NCBI RefSeq assembly: GCF_011045125.1
Contig: NZ_JAAKZF010000010.1
Coordinates: 7,501-71,500 of the forward strand
DNA length: 64,000 nt
DNA from: Allomesorhizobium camelthorni
GTDB lineage: Bacteria; Pseudomonadota; Alphaproteobacteria; Rhizobiales; Rhizobiaceae
Direction of reading: 5' to 3'
Of the stretch, positions 20,018-29,419 are shown one piece after another (within the stretch, counting starts at the first letter, position 1; each line of letters starts with the position of its first letter). The notes under the pieces are model-generated. The model saw nothing but the letters and a program-made list of their open reading frames with translations. It had not been told where the DNA came from and did not search any database. The translations under genes were made by a program, and so were the position numbers.

Positions 20018-21157
20018 ATGAACTTCATCGCCAAGGTCACGTCTTCGGGACCGCAGAAGCCGCTTGGGGACGTTCTTCGGGTGCCGCTGGGCATCGACGT
20101 TTGGGAGGTCAAGCCGGATCACCTGATCCTTCGTGGAACCGAGGCTCAGTTGGACCGCCTGTCCAGCATGGGTTACGTCGTCGAGCAGCTCGAGGATGTG
20201 GCGCGGCACCTCTCCGCCTTCGCCAGCGCCGAGGCGGCGGAGCAGTATCACTCGGCAGCCACCTTGGAGGAGGAGCTGCGGCAGCTCGCGCAAGCGAGGC
20301 CGGACATCGCCGAGCTGAAGGAGATCGGCCGCAGCATCGAGGGCCGGCCCATCCTGGCCTTGCGGATCGGCGACCGCCGCGGAGGCGTTCCCAAGCTCCT
20401 TTTCATGGGCTGCCACCACGCGCGCGAGTGGATCGCCGTGGAGGTGCCCTTCCTGCTGGCGAAGGAACTCGTCGAGCGGGCCGACGAAGCGCCGATCGCA
20501 GGCTGGCTGACGAGCGGCGAAATCTGGGTCGCCCCGATGGTCAACCCGGACGGCCATGAACACAGCCGGGCGCAAGAGCGGCTTTGGCGCAAGAACCGCC
20601 GGAGGAACGGCGACGGCTCGTTCGGCGTCGACCCGAACCGCAACTACGGCTACATGTGGGGCATCCTCGACGTGCCCACCTCCAGCCACGTGCCGAGCGA
20701 CGAGACCTATGTCGGCCCGCGCGCCTTCTCCGAGCCGGAGACACAGGCGGTCCGCGATCTCGTAGGGTGCGAACGCTTCGCCGGCGTGATCACCTATCAC
20801 AGCTATTCTCAGCTCATACTCTACCCCTGGGGCTACACGGAAAAGTCGATACCGGACGCTCAGCATCGGGAGCAGATGGTGGGGATGGCCCAGGAGATGC
20901 AAACCCTGATCCAGGAGGTACATGGCAAGATCTATGTCCCGCAGCAGTCTTCCGAGCTCTACCCAACCGCCGGCGACACGACGGATTGGACGTACGGGAC
21001 CTACGGCATACCGTCCTTCACGGTCGAACTCCGGCCGCGCACCTTCCAGGAAGGCGGTTTCATCCTGCCGCCAGACCAGATCCTGCCGACCTGGGAGGAG
21101 AACCGTCCGGCCGCCTTCCGGTTCATCGAACAGCTCCTGGTGGCGCCCGTGGCATAG
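20018..21157 (+). CDS. M14 family zinc carboxypeptidase
   Basis: This 379-residue metallocarboxypeptidase removes C-terminal amino acids from peptides. Residues 1-75 look like a propeptide, and the catalytic domain follows. The zinc ligands are the HAREW motif (H134, E137) and the histidine of ITYHSYSQ. The catalytic glutamate is in SFTVELRP near residue 345. Substrate-binding residues are suggested by NPDGHEHSR and the DPNRNYGYMWG box. No signal peptide is visible, which is unusual for M14A/B enzymes and suggests cytoplasmic action or non-classical export. The start ATG 20018 has an upstream GAAGGAATGG purine run. It follows the small prodomain-like gene and converges with the acyl-AMP ligase fusion gene. 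Confidence 0.88.
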   Translation: MNFIAKVTSSGPQKPLGDVLRVPLGIDVWEVKPDHLILRGTEAQLDRLSSMGYVVEQLEDVARHLSAFASAEAAEQYHSAATLEEELRQLAQARPDIAELKEIGRSIEGRPILALRIGDRRGGVPKLLFMGCHHAREWIAVEVPFLLAKELVERADEAPIAGWLTSGEIWVAPMVNPDGHEHSRAQERLWRKNRRRNGDGSFGVDPNRNYGYMWGILDVPTSSHVPSDETYVGPRAFSEPETQAVRDLVGCERFAGVITYHSYSQLILYPWGYTEKSIPDAQHREQMVGMAQEMQTLIQEVHGKIYVPQQSSELYPTAGDTTDWTYGTYGIPSFTVELRPRTFQEGGFILPPDQILPTWEENRPAAFRFIEQLLVAPVA

Positions 21158-21231
21158 GGGCGGGGCGGAGGACGACCGGTCCCGGCGAGTTCGCCGCACA
21201 GCGTCCAGCCAGCGCCGCAGCCGCGCTCCCG

Positions 21232-24087
21232 TCAGGCTCCGGCCTCGGTCGGTGTCGGCTTTACCATCTCGCCGAGGTCCGGCTCGCCACAGCGCGCCAG
21301 GATCGCTTGGCGTACAGCGTCGCGCAGACGCAATACCGATGCAAAATCGGTTCCGGACGGCGCAATGGGGGCGTCGATCTCGATCGTGACCGGCGTCCGT
21401 CGTGGAAACCATTGGTCGCCGCGCAGCATGGATCGCGTTCCGCGGATGATGCCGGGCAGCGCCGGCAGGTTGGCGTCCACCGCGATCTTGAAAGCCCCGA
21501 GATAGAAGGCGGAGAGCCCTGGTCTGCGCGTGAACGTACCTTCGGGGAAGAACACGAGAATGCGCCCCTGCCGGGCGACCTTGGTCAGGGATTCGGCGTC
21601 GGAAAGGCTGCCGGTAACGTCATAGCGCTCGACAAACGGTGTGCCTAACCGGCGCAGAAAGGGTCCGGCAAAGACCTGTCCCGCGAGTTCCTTCTTGGCC
21701 ACGAAAGCTGGTTCTCCCGGCAGAACCGCAGCCAGGACCAAGACGTCCATGTAGCTCGAATGGTTGAATGCGAGCACCGCGTTGCGGCGGGGAATGTGCT
21801 CGATGCCGCTCGCCGTGATGGTCACGCCGGCGAGGGCGAGCGCAGCACGGGCGATCGTCCTCGCCGCGGCCCAGCGCCAGTCGAGCAGCGGCAGAAGCAT
21901 CACGGCCGGCCATGCCAACAGGAAGCTGCAACCCACGACGATCCACCACCATCCGGCGTAGAGAAGGTCGGCGAGAAGCCGGCGCAGACGCTTCAGTTGC
22001 GGGCCAGTTCCCGCAAGCGACAGCCGCAAGACTTGCCACCAGAGCGAGCGTTGCGGCGCTCCAATCGTCCCGCTCTCGTAAAGCTGCTTGGCCGCGCTGC
22101 GGCGGATTTTCCCGCTGGATGTCTTCGGCACGGCTCGCGGCGGCGCGAGGACCATATCGTCGGGCGGTGTCCCGGCGATATCCGTTGCGACCTCATGAGC
22201 GCGCTTTTGCAACGCCGCGCGGGCGGATTCATCGGTCTCGCGCGTTTCCGCCACGACGACCACACGCTCCGTTCCCGTGGATTGATCGGTGGCGCCGAAC
22301 ACGACGACGCCGCCCTTGCGCACGCCGGGGATGCCCGCAACAGCCTCTTCGATCTCTTGCGGGTAGATGTGACGCCCGGCGCGGATGATGATGTCCTTTA
22401 CCCGGCCGGTGATATAGATATCACCGCTCGCCACGTATGCCCTGTCTCCGCTGTCGAGCCAGCCATCGCGGAACAATTCGCGCGTCTTGGCGTCGTTCTC
22501 GAAATAGCCGGAGGTCGCCGACGGGCCGCGGAATTCGAGCCGGCCTTCCTGGCGTTCGCCAAGCTCATAGCCGGCGCCGTCGACGATGCGGACTTCATGA
22601 CCTGGCAGAGGATGTCCGCAGGCGACGATTTCAAGCGGCTTCGGATCGTCGGGGCCGGCGGGCACGGCCGCGCCACGGCCGGTCAGCGCGGTACGATCCA
22701 CGCGATCGATGATCGGCGCGCGGCCCGGCGGAGGAAAAGCAAGGCCCACCGTGTTCTCGGCCAGGCCGTAGACCGGCGCCATGGCCCCCGGCTTGAAGCC
22801 ATGATGCTCAAATCTTTCAATGAACCGGCGCAGCGTCTGAACGCTGACCGGCTCCGCCCCGTTTGCGACCATGCGCAGCGAGCTCAGATCAAGTCCTTCG
22901 AGATCGGCGTCGTCCGTCTTGTTGAGACAGAACTCAAATCCGAAGTTCGGGGAAGCGGACAAGGTGGCGCGAAAACGGTGCATGGCCCAGAGCCAGCTCT
23001 CCGGGCGCACGAGAAAGCTCAGTGGCGACATCGCATAGAGCGGCGCGCCAAAATGAAGGCATCCCAACCACGCGCCGATCAGGCCCATGTCATGATAGAG
23101 CGGCAGCCAGCTCACAAAGACGTCGGCCGAGCTCGCCTCCATCACCGTCCCCATGGCCCGGATATTGGCAAGCAGATTGGCGTGGCTCAGCACGACGCCT
23201 TTCGGATCTCCGGTGCTGCCCGATGTGTATTGTATCAGCGCGGTCGAGCGACCGTCCGTAACCGGCGGCAGTTGTGCGGCTGCGGGCTCGGTGCTGAGAC
23301 TTGCGACGTTCTCGACGCTGTCCAGGGATTCGACCTGTCCGCGCAGCAGCGCTGCAGGGCCCATTCCTTCCTGCATGGTGACGAGTATGCGGGCGCCGGC
23401 ATTGCTCAGGATGCCGGCCTGGCGCCGCAGATGGTCCTCGATCTGCGACAGCCGCATCGGCGGATAGATCGGCACCGGCACGGCTCCGGCGTAGAGAATG
23501 CCGAAGAATGCGGAGAAGAAATCGAGGCTCGTGGGCAGCATCAGGGCGACGCGATCGCCCGGCTCGACATTGCGGCGGATCAGGCCGGCCGCGACGGTGC
23601 GAGCCGATTGCGCCAATTCCGCGTAGGTCATTGCCCCCAATTCCGTTGTGTCGTCCTGCAGGACCGTCAGGTGCAGGCGATCGGGATGCTGCGCCACGTG
23701 CCAGTCCAGAACCTCGACGAGCGTCTTGGCCTCTGTGGCGGCCGGAACGGGAGGAAGGGCAGTGGTCGGTTGCGCCGCGCGGGCCGAGCCTGGTCGGGCG
23801 CCGGCGTGTTCGAGAGCATTGATCAGATCGCCGATCGTGTCCGCCTCGCCAACGATTTGAGTGGGCAGCCGCACCCGGAACGCGCGCTCGATCCGCAGTA
23901 TAAGCTCCGTCCGACCAAGGCTGTCGATGCCGAGATCCCTTTCGATCCGGCTCGGCGGCGAGATGTCGACCGCTTTTGCACGCTGCGGCTGAAGCTCGTG
24001 CACGAACTCGCGCACCACGGCGATCAGGTCGCCCTCGCGTGATCTCCCGTCACCGGTCGTGGGAACCATTTTCGTGCCCGTTTCCAC
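21232..24087 (-). CDS. ACP-acyl-AMP ligase-acyltransferase fusion protein
   Basis: The 951-residue protein has three modules. Residues 15-95 are an acyl carrier domain with the phosphopantetheine site GIDSLGR (S56). Residues 120-690 are an acyl-AMP ligase: P-loop YTSGSTGDPKG at 287-297, LPLYHDMGL near 330, VYGLAENT near 440, DSGDRAY near 547 and catalytic K660. Two hydrophobic helices (708-736) come next. The last module is a PlsC-type acyltransferase with NHSSYMD (H776, D781) and FFPEGTF near 847. The likely reaction is activation of a fatty acid, loading on its own ACP and transfer to a membrane acceptor. E. coli Aas has the acyltransferase first and no ACP, so the order here is permuted. 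The acceptor is unknown. Confidence 0.85.
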   Translation of the reverse strand: METGTKMVPTTGDGRSREGDLIAVVREFVHELQPQRAKAVDISPPSRIERDLGIDSLGRTELILRIERAFRVRLPTQIVGEADTIGDLINALEHAGARPGSARAAQPTTALPPVPAATEAKTLVEVLDWHVAQHPDRLHLTVLQDDTTELGAMTYAELAQSARTVAAGLIRRNVEPGDRVALMLPTSLDFFSAFFGILYAGAVPVPIYPPMRLSQIEDHLRRQAGILSNAGARILVTMQEGMGPAALLRGQVESLDSVENVASLSTEPAAAQLPPVTDGRSTALIQYTSGSTGDPKGVVLSHANLLANIRAMGTVMEASSADVFVSWLPLYHDMGLIGAWLGCLHFGAPLYAMSPLSFLVRPESWLWAMHRFRATLSASPNFGFEFCLNKTDDADLEGLDLSSLRMVANGAEPVSVQTLRRFIERFEHHGFKPGAMAPVYGLAENTVGLAFPPPGRAPIIDRVDRTALTGRGAAVPAGPDDPKPLEIVACGHPLPGHEVRIVDGAGYELGERQEGRLEFRGPSATSGYFENDAKTRELFRDGWLDSGDRAYVASGDIYITGRVKDIIIRAGRHIYPQEIEEAVAGIPGVRKGGVVVFGATDQSTGTERVVVVAETRETDESARAALQKRAHEVATDIAGTPPDDMVLAPPRAVPKTSSGKIRRSAAKQLYESGTIGAPQRSLWWQVLRLSLAGTGPQLKRLRRLLADLLYAGWWWIVVGCSFLLAWPAVMLLPLLDWRWAAARTIARAALALAGVTITASGIEHIPRRNAVLAFNHSSYMDVLVLAAVLPGEPAFVAKKELAGQVFAGPFLRRLGTPFVERYDVTGSLSDAESLTKVARQGRILVFFPEGTFTRRPGLSAFYLGAFKIAVDANLPALPGIIRGTRSMLRGDQWFPRRTPVTIEIDAPIAPSGTDFASVLRLRDAVRQAILARCGEPDLGEMVKPTPTEAGA

Positions 24088-24333
24088 GCCGCAATGCTAA
24101 CGGCTTCAGGCAATTGGACGTCGACGCGATCAAGCGCACTGTCAGGGCAATCGAGTCGTCCCTTGCGATTGGCGTCGATGCGGATTGAAGCCATGGCGGG
24201 CGGCAAGCCATTGTAATTAACTATGGCGTTCCGGCAGCTTAGCAACGGCGCTGGAACTGGCGCGCCCAAACCGGCCCTGCCAAATTCAATGCCAGCTTTG
24301 CTCAGCAATAAAGAATTTCAGGTGTCTCTTCGC

Positions 24334-24885
24334 CTAGTTGAGGTGCTTGATCAGCACCATCATATCCGCAAATCCCGCCTTGACTGGCTTATTGAACGTT
24401 CTGTGGCCAAGCTCGGAAAAACCCCACCGCAGATAGGCTCTTCTCGCGTCTTCCGCTGATGCCATCACATCGAGCCAGACATGGCCCAGTTTCTCTTCCC
24501 GCGCCTCGCGAACCGCGGAGTCGAGAAGCTGCCTTCCCAAGCCAAACCTTTGGGCCCTGGGCAAAAGGTAGATCCTTGGTATTTCAGCCCCGTTTGGGAT
24601 GTCGGTGATCGGATTCGACGACCCCACAACCATGGTGAGAAAGCCTACGATCGACCTGTCTACTTGGGCCACCCACAACCGGGTATCGGCCCGCTCCAGC
24701 AGGTTCGCGAAAGACTCGGCGCTAAAGGTGGCGAGTTGCCGCGCCAAGGCCGCGCTGTCGTCCCACAGATATCCATATGCGGCCGCATAGGCAGCGGGTG
24801 CGATGACGCCCAGGGTGTCTATATCCGCCGGCGAGGCCCTTCTGACGGCGGAAGCGGAAAACGCCGGGTGTTCGGAAATCGCCAT
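24334..24885 (-). CDS. GNAT family N-acetyltransferase
   Basis: This 183-residue acetyltransferase has the GNAT core: IVGFLTMVVGSS (beta4), IPRIYLLPRAQRFGLGRQLLDSAVREAREE with the acetyl-CoA loop RAQRFGLG, and the terminal DARRAYLRWGFSELGHRTF motif. It belongs to the branch that often acts on small molecules or phosphinothricin-like substrates, but the substrate cannot be named. It lies upstream of the acyl-AMP ligase gene on the same strand, with about 246 bases between them. Confidence 0.85.
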   Translation of the reverse strand: MAISEHPAFSASAVRRASPADIDTLGVIAPAAYAAAYGYLWDDSAALARQLATFSAESFANLLERADTRLWVAQVDRSIVGFLTMVVGSSNPITDIPNGAEIPRIYLLPRAQRFGLGRQLLDSAVREAREEKLGHVWLDVMASAEDARRAYLRWGFSELGHRTFNKPVKAGFADMMVLIKHLN

Positions 24886-24972
24886 CGTCAGCTCGACTAC
24901 GCTTCGTTTTTGCGGCTTTTGGATCGATCTACGTGAACGAATAGGGGCCGACAGGCTCGATGGCCGCGAGCC

Positions 24973-25422
24973 TCATCCGGTCGAGACGGTCGCTCTTCCG
25001 TCAGGATATTCCGCCGGCCCCTTGATCTCGAGTTTATTGCCGAAAGGATCATGGATATAGAAGGAATAGCCCATTCCTCGCGCGCCTCCATGAAAAGCCT
25101 CCTGGTGAATTTCCACCCCATAGCTCTTGAGATGCGCCCGCATCGCCTGGTGATCGAACGGCCCCGTCGCAATGCAGATGTGATCAACATTGCGTCCCCC
25201 GGAAATCGGGGGAGCTGCCTTCCGACCTCCGGGATGTGTGATATCCCATAGGACGATCAGAGATGATCCGCACCAGACCTGCTCCATCCCTAGCTCCGGG
25301 TAGGAGTAGCCGGGCTGGCAGCCCAAGACACCGTAATAGAAGCTGAGTGCGGCCTTCATGTCATCGATCAAGAGGACGACATGATCGATGCCTACAAGGG
25401 AAAATGGCGTCTCTGTCGGCAT
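24973..25422 (-). CDS. VOC family (glyoxalase/dioxygenase-like) protein
   Basis: The 149-residue vicinal oxygen chelate fold protein has two beta-alpha-beta-beta-beta repeats. The first starts LVGIDHVVLLIDDMKAALSFYYGVLG, the second NVDHICIATGPFDHQAM and ends YSFYIHDPFGNKLEIKG. Metal-ligand candidates are the histidines of the two DH motifs and the C-terminal glutamate of LEIKG. Members include glyoxalases, fosfomycin resistance proteins and ring-cleaving dioxygenases; nothing here picks one. It is the last gene of the accessory segment before ptsP. Confidence 0.85.
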   Translation of the reverse strand: MPTETPFSLVGIDHVVLLIDDMKAALSFYYGVLGCQPGYSYPELGMEQVWCGSSLIVLWDITHPGGRKAAPPISGGRNVDHICIATGPFDHQAMRAHLKSYGVEIHQEAFHGGARGMGYSFYIHDPFGNKLEIKGPAEYPDGRATVSTG

Positions 25423-25544
25423 CGCTTACAAATCCCCGTGAATTCGGATCGACTCACCGCCCCTATTGTTGACCAGAGTTGTCGGATTGATCGAATGTGC
25501 GCAAGGGGGATCGCCAGCGCTACTCCCGACCTTCGGCGCGTCGC

Positions 25545-27815
25545 CTAAAGCGGGATGCCGCGGTCGTCGGCGAAAGTGTGGAGCAGCGCCCGCATCGGCA
25601 GGTTGGCCGCCGGTCCCGCCAGATTGTCGGCCATGAGCGCTTTGAGCTCGCCGAGCGGCAGTTCGGCCAGCATCGCCTTGACCGGGCCGATCGAGGCCGG
25701 CGACATCGAGATCGAGCGGTAGCCGAGCCCGACCAGCGCCATCGCCGAGATCGGTCGGCCGGCGAGTTCGCCGCACAGCGTCACCGGCGTATGCGTGCGG
25801 TGGCCGGCATCGGCGACATGCTTGAGCACGCGCAGGAACGGCACCGACAGCGGGTCGAAGCGGTCGGAGAGCTGCGTGTTGCCCCGGTCCGTCGCCATCA
25901 CGAACTGGAACAGATCGTTCGATCCGACCGAGACGAAGTCCACCGCCTGCATCAGTTCGTCGAGCTGCCAGAGCAGCGACGGAACTTCCAGCATCGCGCC
26001 GAGCTTCAGGCTGGTCGGCAGATGATGGGCGAAGCGCGACAGGTGCCGGACCTCGCGGTCGATGATCTCGCGCGCCTGCGCGATCTCGCCGAGTTCGGTC
26101 ACCATCGGCAGCATGACCCGGAGCTCGCGCCCGCCGGCTGCTTTCAGCAGCGCCCGTATCTGCGAGCGCAGCAGGCCCGGCCGGTCGAGCGTCAGGCGGA
26201 TTGCGCGCCAGCCGAGCGCCGGGTTCTCCTCGACCACCGAGGCCTTGAAGTAAGGCAGCACCTTGTCGCCGCCGATGTCGATGGTGCGGAAGGTCACCGG
26301 CTTGCCCTTCGCCGCGTCGAGTACGTCGCGGTAGAGCCGCTCCTGCGCCTCGGCCCGCGGGAAGGTCGAGGCCACCATGAACTGCAGCTCGGTGCGGAAC
26401 AGCCCGATGCCGGCGGCGCCCGCCTCGGCGAGCTGCGGCAAATCGACGGCCAGGCCGGCATTCATCATCAGGTCGATGGCGACGCCGTCCTTGGTCAGCG
26501 ACGGCTTGTTGCGCAGTTCGCGGTAGAGTTCCTGCCGGCGGGCGCGGAACCGGGCCTTTTCGGCGTAGGCGGCCTCGAGATCCTGCTGCGGCCTGAGGTG
26601 GATCGAGCCCTCGTCGCCATCGACGATGATGGCGTCGCCATTCTCCGCCATGGAGACGGCGCCCTTTACCTGGCCCGCCACCGGTATGCCCATGGCGCGC
26701 GCCACGATGACGACATGGCTGGTGACCGCCCCATCCTCGAGCACAAGCCCGCGCAATTTGTCGCGCGGATAGTCGAGCAGCTCGGCCGCTCCCATCGAAC
26801 GCGCCACGATGATCGCGTCCTTGGGCAGCGACGAGGCGATGTCGTCGGGCGAGCGGCCCATGAGCTGGCGCAGCAGCCGGTTGGCGAGATCGTCGAAATC
26901 GCTCATCCGCTCGCGCAGATAGGGGTCGGTCATGTGCAGCATGCGCGCACGCATGTCGCTCTGCACCTTTTCGACCGCGGCCTCCGCCGTCAGGCCGTTG
27001 CGCACCGCTTCTTCGAGGCGGCGCACCCAGCCGCGGTCGTTGGCGAACATGCGGTAGGCTTCCAGCACCTCGCGGTGCTCGCCCTCGAACGCCACTTCGC
27101 GGCGCGACAGCATGTCGTCGATGGAGAGCCTGAGTGAGGACAGCGCCTTCTCGAGTCGGCCGATCTCCTCGTCGCTGTCCTCGTTGAACAGGTTGGTGAC
27201 GACGATGCGCGGCTCATGCAGCACGACATGGCCGAGGCCGACACCCTCGTTGAAGGACAGGCCCTTGAAGCTGACCGGGCGGCGCAGGTCGAGTTCGAGC
27301 CCCGGCCGCGTCAGCCGGGCGAGATCGCCGGTGGCGATCATCTCGGCGATCACCATCGCCGTGGTCTCCAGCGCCTCGACCTCGTCCTCGCGGTAATGGC
27401 GATGAGTACGGTTCTGTACGACCAGCACGCCGAGCGTGCGCCCTGCCCTCAAGACCGGCACGCCGAGGAAGGAATTGTAGATTTCCTCGCCGGTCTCCGG
27501 GAGGTAGGTGAAGGCCGGATGCTCCTGCGCGTCCGGCAGGTTCAGCGCCCGGGCGCTCGCGGCGATGGTGCCGACAAGGCCCTGGCCGAGCCGCAATTGC
27601 GCAAGGTGCACCGAACTCGGATTGAGGCCTTCGGTGGCGTAGAGTTCGAGCACCGAATCGGCGCGCAGAATGTAGAGCGAGCAGACCTCGGCGACCATGT
27701 TCTGGGCGATGTCGTGGACGATGCGGTCGAGCCGCTCCTGCGGCTCCAGCGGCTCCGCCATGAGCTCGCGGAGCCGTTTCAAAAGAACGCGCGGGCCGCC
27801 GGCCAGGTCACGCAT
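25545..27815 (-). CDS. ptsP: Phosphoenolpyruvate-protein phosphotransferase PtsP (EI-Ntr)
   Basis: This is enzyme I of the nitrogen phosphotransferase system. It takes phosphate from phosphoenolpyruvate and passes it to NPr (PtsO) in a regulatory relay. The 756 residues comprise an N-terminal GAF domain (about 20-165) that senses nitrogen status, then the PEP-utiliser N-terminal domain, the swivelling phospho-histidine domain (DGAVTSHVVI, H367), and the PEP-binding barrel with its C-terminal VTLCGELAGRP loop. Length and domain order are standard. It lies 81 bases downstream of lysC on the same strand. Its usual downstream neighbour prfA has been displaced. Confidence 0.96.
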   Translation of the reverse strand: MRDLAGGPRVLLKRLRELMAEPLEPQERLDRIVHDIAQNMVAEVCSLYILRADSVLELYATEGLNPSSVHLAQLRLGQGLVGTIAASARALNLPDAQEHPAFTYLPETGEEIYNSFLGVPVLRAGRTLGVLVVQNRTHRHYREDEVEALETTAMVIAEMIATGDLARLTRPGLELDLRRPVSFKGLSFNEGVGLGHVVLHEPRIVVTNLFNEDSDEEIGRLEKALSSLRLSIDDMLSRREVAFEGEHREVLEAYRMFANDRGWVRRLEEAVRNGLTAEAAVEKVQSDMRARMLHMTDPYLRERMSDFDDLANRLLRQLMGRSPDDIASSLPKDAIIVARSMGAAELLDYPRDKLRGLVLEDGAVTSHVVIVARAMGIPVAGQVKGAVSMAENGDAIIVDGDEGSIHLRPQQDLEAAYAEKARFRARRQELYRELRNKPSLTKDGVAIDLMMNAGLAVDLPQLAEAGAAGIGLFRTELQFMVASTFPRAEAQERLYRDVLDAAKGKPVTFRTIDIGGDKVLPYFKASVVEENPALGWRAIRLTLDRPGLLRSQIRALLKAAGGRELRVMLPMVTELGEIAQAREIIDREVRHLSRFAHHLPTSLKLGAMLEVPSLLWQLDELMQAVDFVSVGSNDLFQFVMATDRGNTQLSDRFDPLSVPFLRVLKHVADAGHRTHTPVTLCGELAGRPISAMALVGLGYRSISMSPASIGPVKAMLAELPLGELKALMADNLAGPAANLPMRALLHTFADDRGIPL

Positions 27816-27896
27816 CAGGCATCGTCTCCAAAATCCTCAGCTCCGGCGCAGCCTCCACGACGCGCCGGCGAATCCGAGACCGCAAAACTCGTCCGA

Positions 27897-29150
27897 CTAT
27901 TGCTTATCCAGACCGTAGACGGAATGCAAAGTACGAACCGCAAGTTCCGTATAAGGGCCGTCGATCAGGATCGATATCTTGATTTCCGACGTTGTGATGG
28001 CGCGGATGTTGATCGACTTGTCGGCCAGCGCCTTGAAGGCGGTGGCGGCGACGCCCGCATGGCTGCGCATGCCGATGCCGATCACCGACACTTTCGACAT
28101 GCCCTCGTCGTGCTGGACCACGTCGAAACCGACGGTCCCTTTTATGCGGTCGAGCACGGCCAGCGCCTTATCGACATCGCCCGACGGCACGGTGAAGGTC
28201 ATGTCGGTGCGCGAACCGTCCTCGGAAATGTTCTGGACGATCATGTCGACATTGATATTGGCCTCGGCCAGCGGGCCGAAGATGCCGGCGGCGACGCCGG
28301 GGCGGTCGGCGACGCGGCGCAGCGATATCTGGGCCTCGTCCTTGGCGTAGGCAATTCCGGTGACGACCTGCTGTTCCACGATTTCATCCTCGTCGCAAAT
28401 TAGCGTTCCGGGCGGATTTTCGAAATCCCCCATGCCGGGCGCGTCCGGATCGTCGAAGGACGATCGCACGAATGTGCGCACCCTGTGCACCATTGCAAGC
28501 TCGACCGAGCGCACCTGCAGCACCTTGGCGCCGAGCGAGGCCATTTCGAGCATTTCCTCGAAGGAGATCTTCGCCAGCCGCCGCGCTTTCGGCTCGACGC
28601 GCGGATCGGTGGTGTAGACCCCATCTACATCGGTGTAGATGTCGCAGCGGTCGGCCTTGACCGCCGCCGCGATCGCTACAGCGCTGGTGTCGGAGCCGCC
28701 GCGGCCGAGGGTCGCGATGCGGTTGTCGGGCCCGATGCCCTGGAAGCCGGCGACCACGGCGACCTGGCCCTCGCCGAAGCGCGTGATCAGGAAAGAGCCG
28801 TCAATGTCGAGGATGCGCGCGGCGCCATGGGCGTTGTCGGTCTTGATCGGGATCTGCCAGCCCTGCCAGGAGCGCGCATGCACGCCCATGTTCTGCAGCG
28901 TGATGGCCAAGAGCCCGGCCGTGACCTGCTCGCCCGAAGCGACCACCGCGTCATATTCGCGGGCGTCGTGCATGGGCGAGGCCTCACGCGTCCAGGCGAC
29001 CAGCTCGTTGGTCTTGCCGGCCATGGCCGACACCACCACCGCGACCTCATGGCCGGCGTCGACCTCGCGTTTGACATGGCGCGCCACATTGCGGATGCGG
29101 CTGATGTCGCCGACGGAGGTTCCGCCGAATTTCATCACGATGCGCGCCAT
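27897..29150 (-). CDS. lysC: Aspartate kinase
   Basis: This is the first enzyme of the lysine, threonine and methionine pathway; it phosphorylates aspartate. Start ATG 29150 gives MARIVMKFGGTSVGD, the typical N-terminus with the KFGGTS motif. The product has 417 residues. The kinase domain occupies about 1-245, with GRGGSDTSAVAIAAAV and DVDGVYTTDPR. Two ACT domains follow for feedback inhibition (about 265-410; IGIGMRSHAGVAATAF). In Rhizobiales lysC leads the lysC-ptsP pair, as here. Confidence 0.97.
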   Translation of the reverse strand: MARIVMKFGGTSVGDISRIRNVARHVKREVDAGHEVAVVVSAMAGKTNELVAWTREASPMHDAREYDAVVASGEQVTAGLLAITLQNMGVHARSWQGWQIPIKTDNAHGAARILDIDGSFLITRFGEGQVAVVAGFQGIGPDNRIATLGRGGSDTSAVAIAAAVKADRCDIYTDVDGVYTTDPRVEPKARRLAKISFEEMLEMASLGAKVLQVRSVELAMVHRVRTFVRSSFDDPDAPGMGDFENPPGTLICDEDEIVEQQVVTGIAYAKDEAQISLRRVADRPGVAAGIFGPLAEANINVDMIVQNISEDGSRTDMTFTVPSGDVDKALAVLDRIKGTVGFDVVQHDEGMSKVSVIGIGMRSHAGVAATAFKALADKSINIRAITTSEIKISILIDGPYTELAVRTLHSVYGLDKQ

Positions 29151-29419
29151 GAAGAGTTGATGCCTTTTCGTGGATGCCCAAGCCTGAAGCCGGGGGATTG
29201 AATGGAGGAAACCGCACCGAAGCCCGGCGCGGAAGTCGCGGGCCTCCTTATCCAAATACCCATGCTTCCGCAAGAAGCGCGCTATCTCCACCGCAACGGG
29301 TCGTTAGCGCTGGCCAATTCCTCAGAGCCGCTCCGGGCGACAACATAGCCCGCCAAAGGCGGCCGTCCCGCATTGACCAGGTCTCCTTCACGCACAACAA
29401 TGCGCGCAGGGAGGAACCG

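Noticed and set aside
21760-24042. 760-codon plus-strand open frame opposite the acyl-AMP ligase fusion
   Set aside because: It is a shadow. All catalytic motifs lie on the minus strand.
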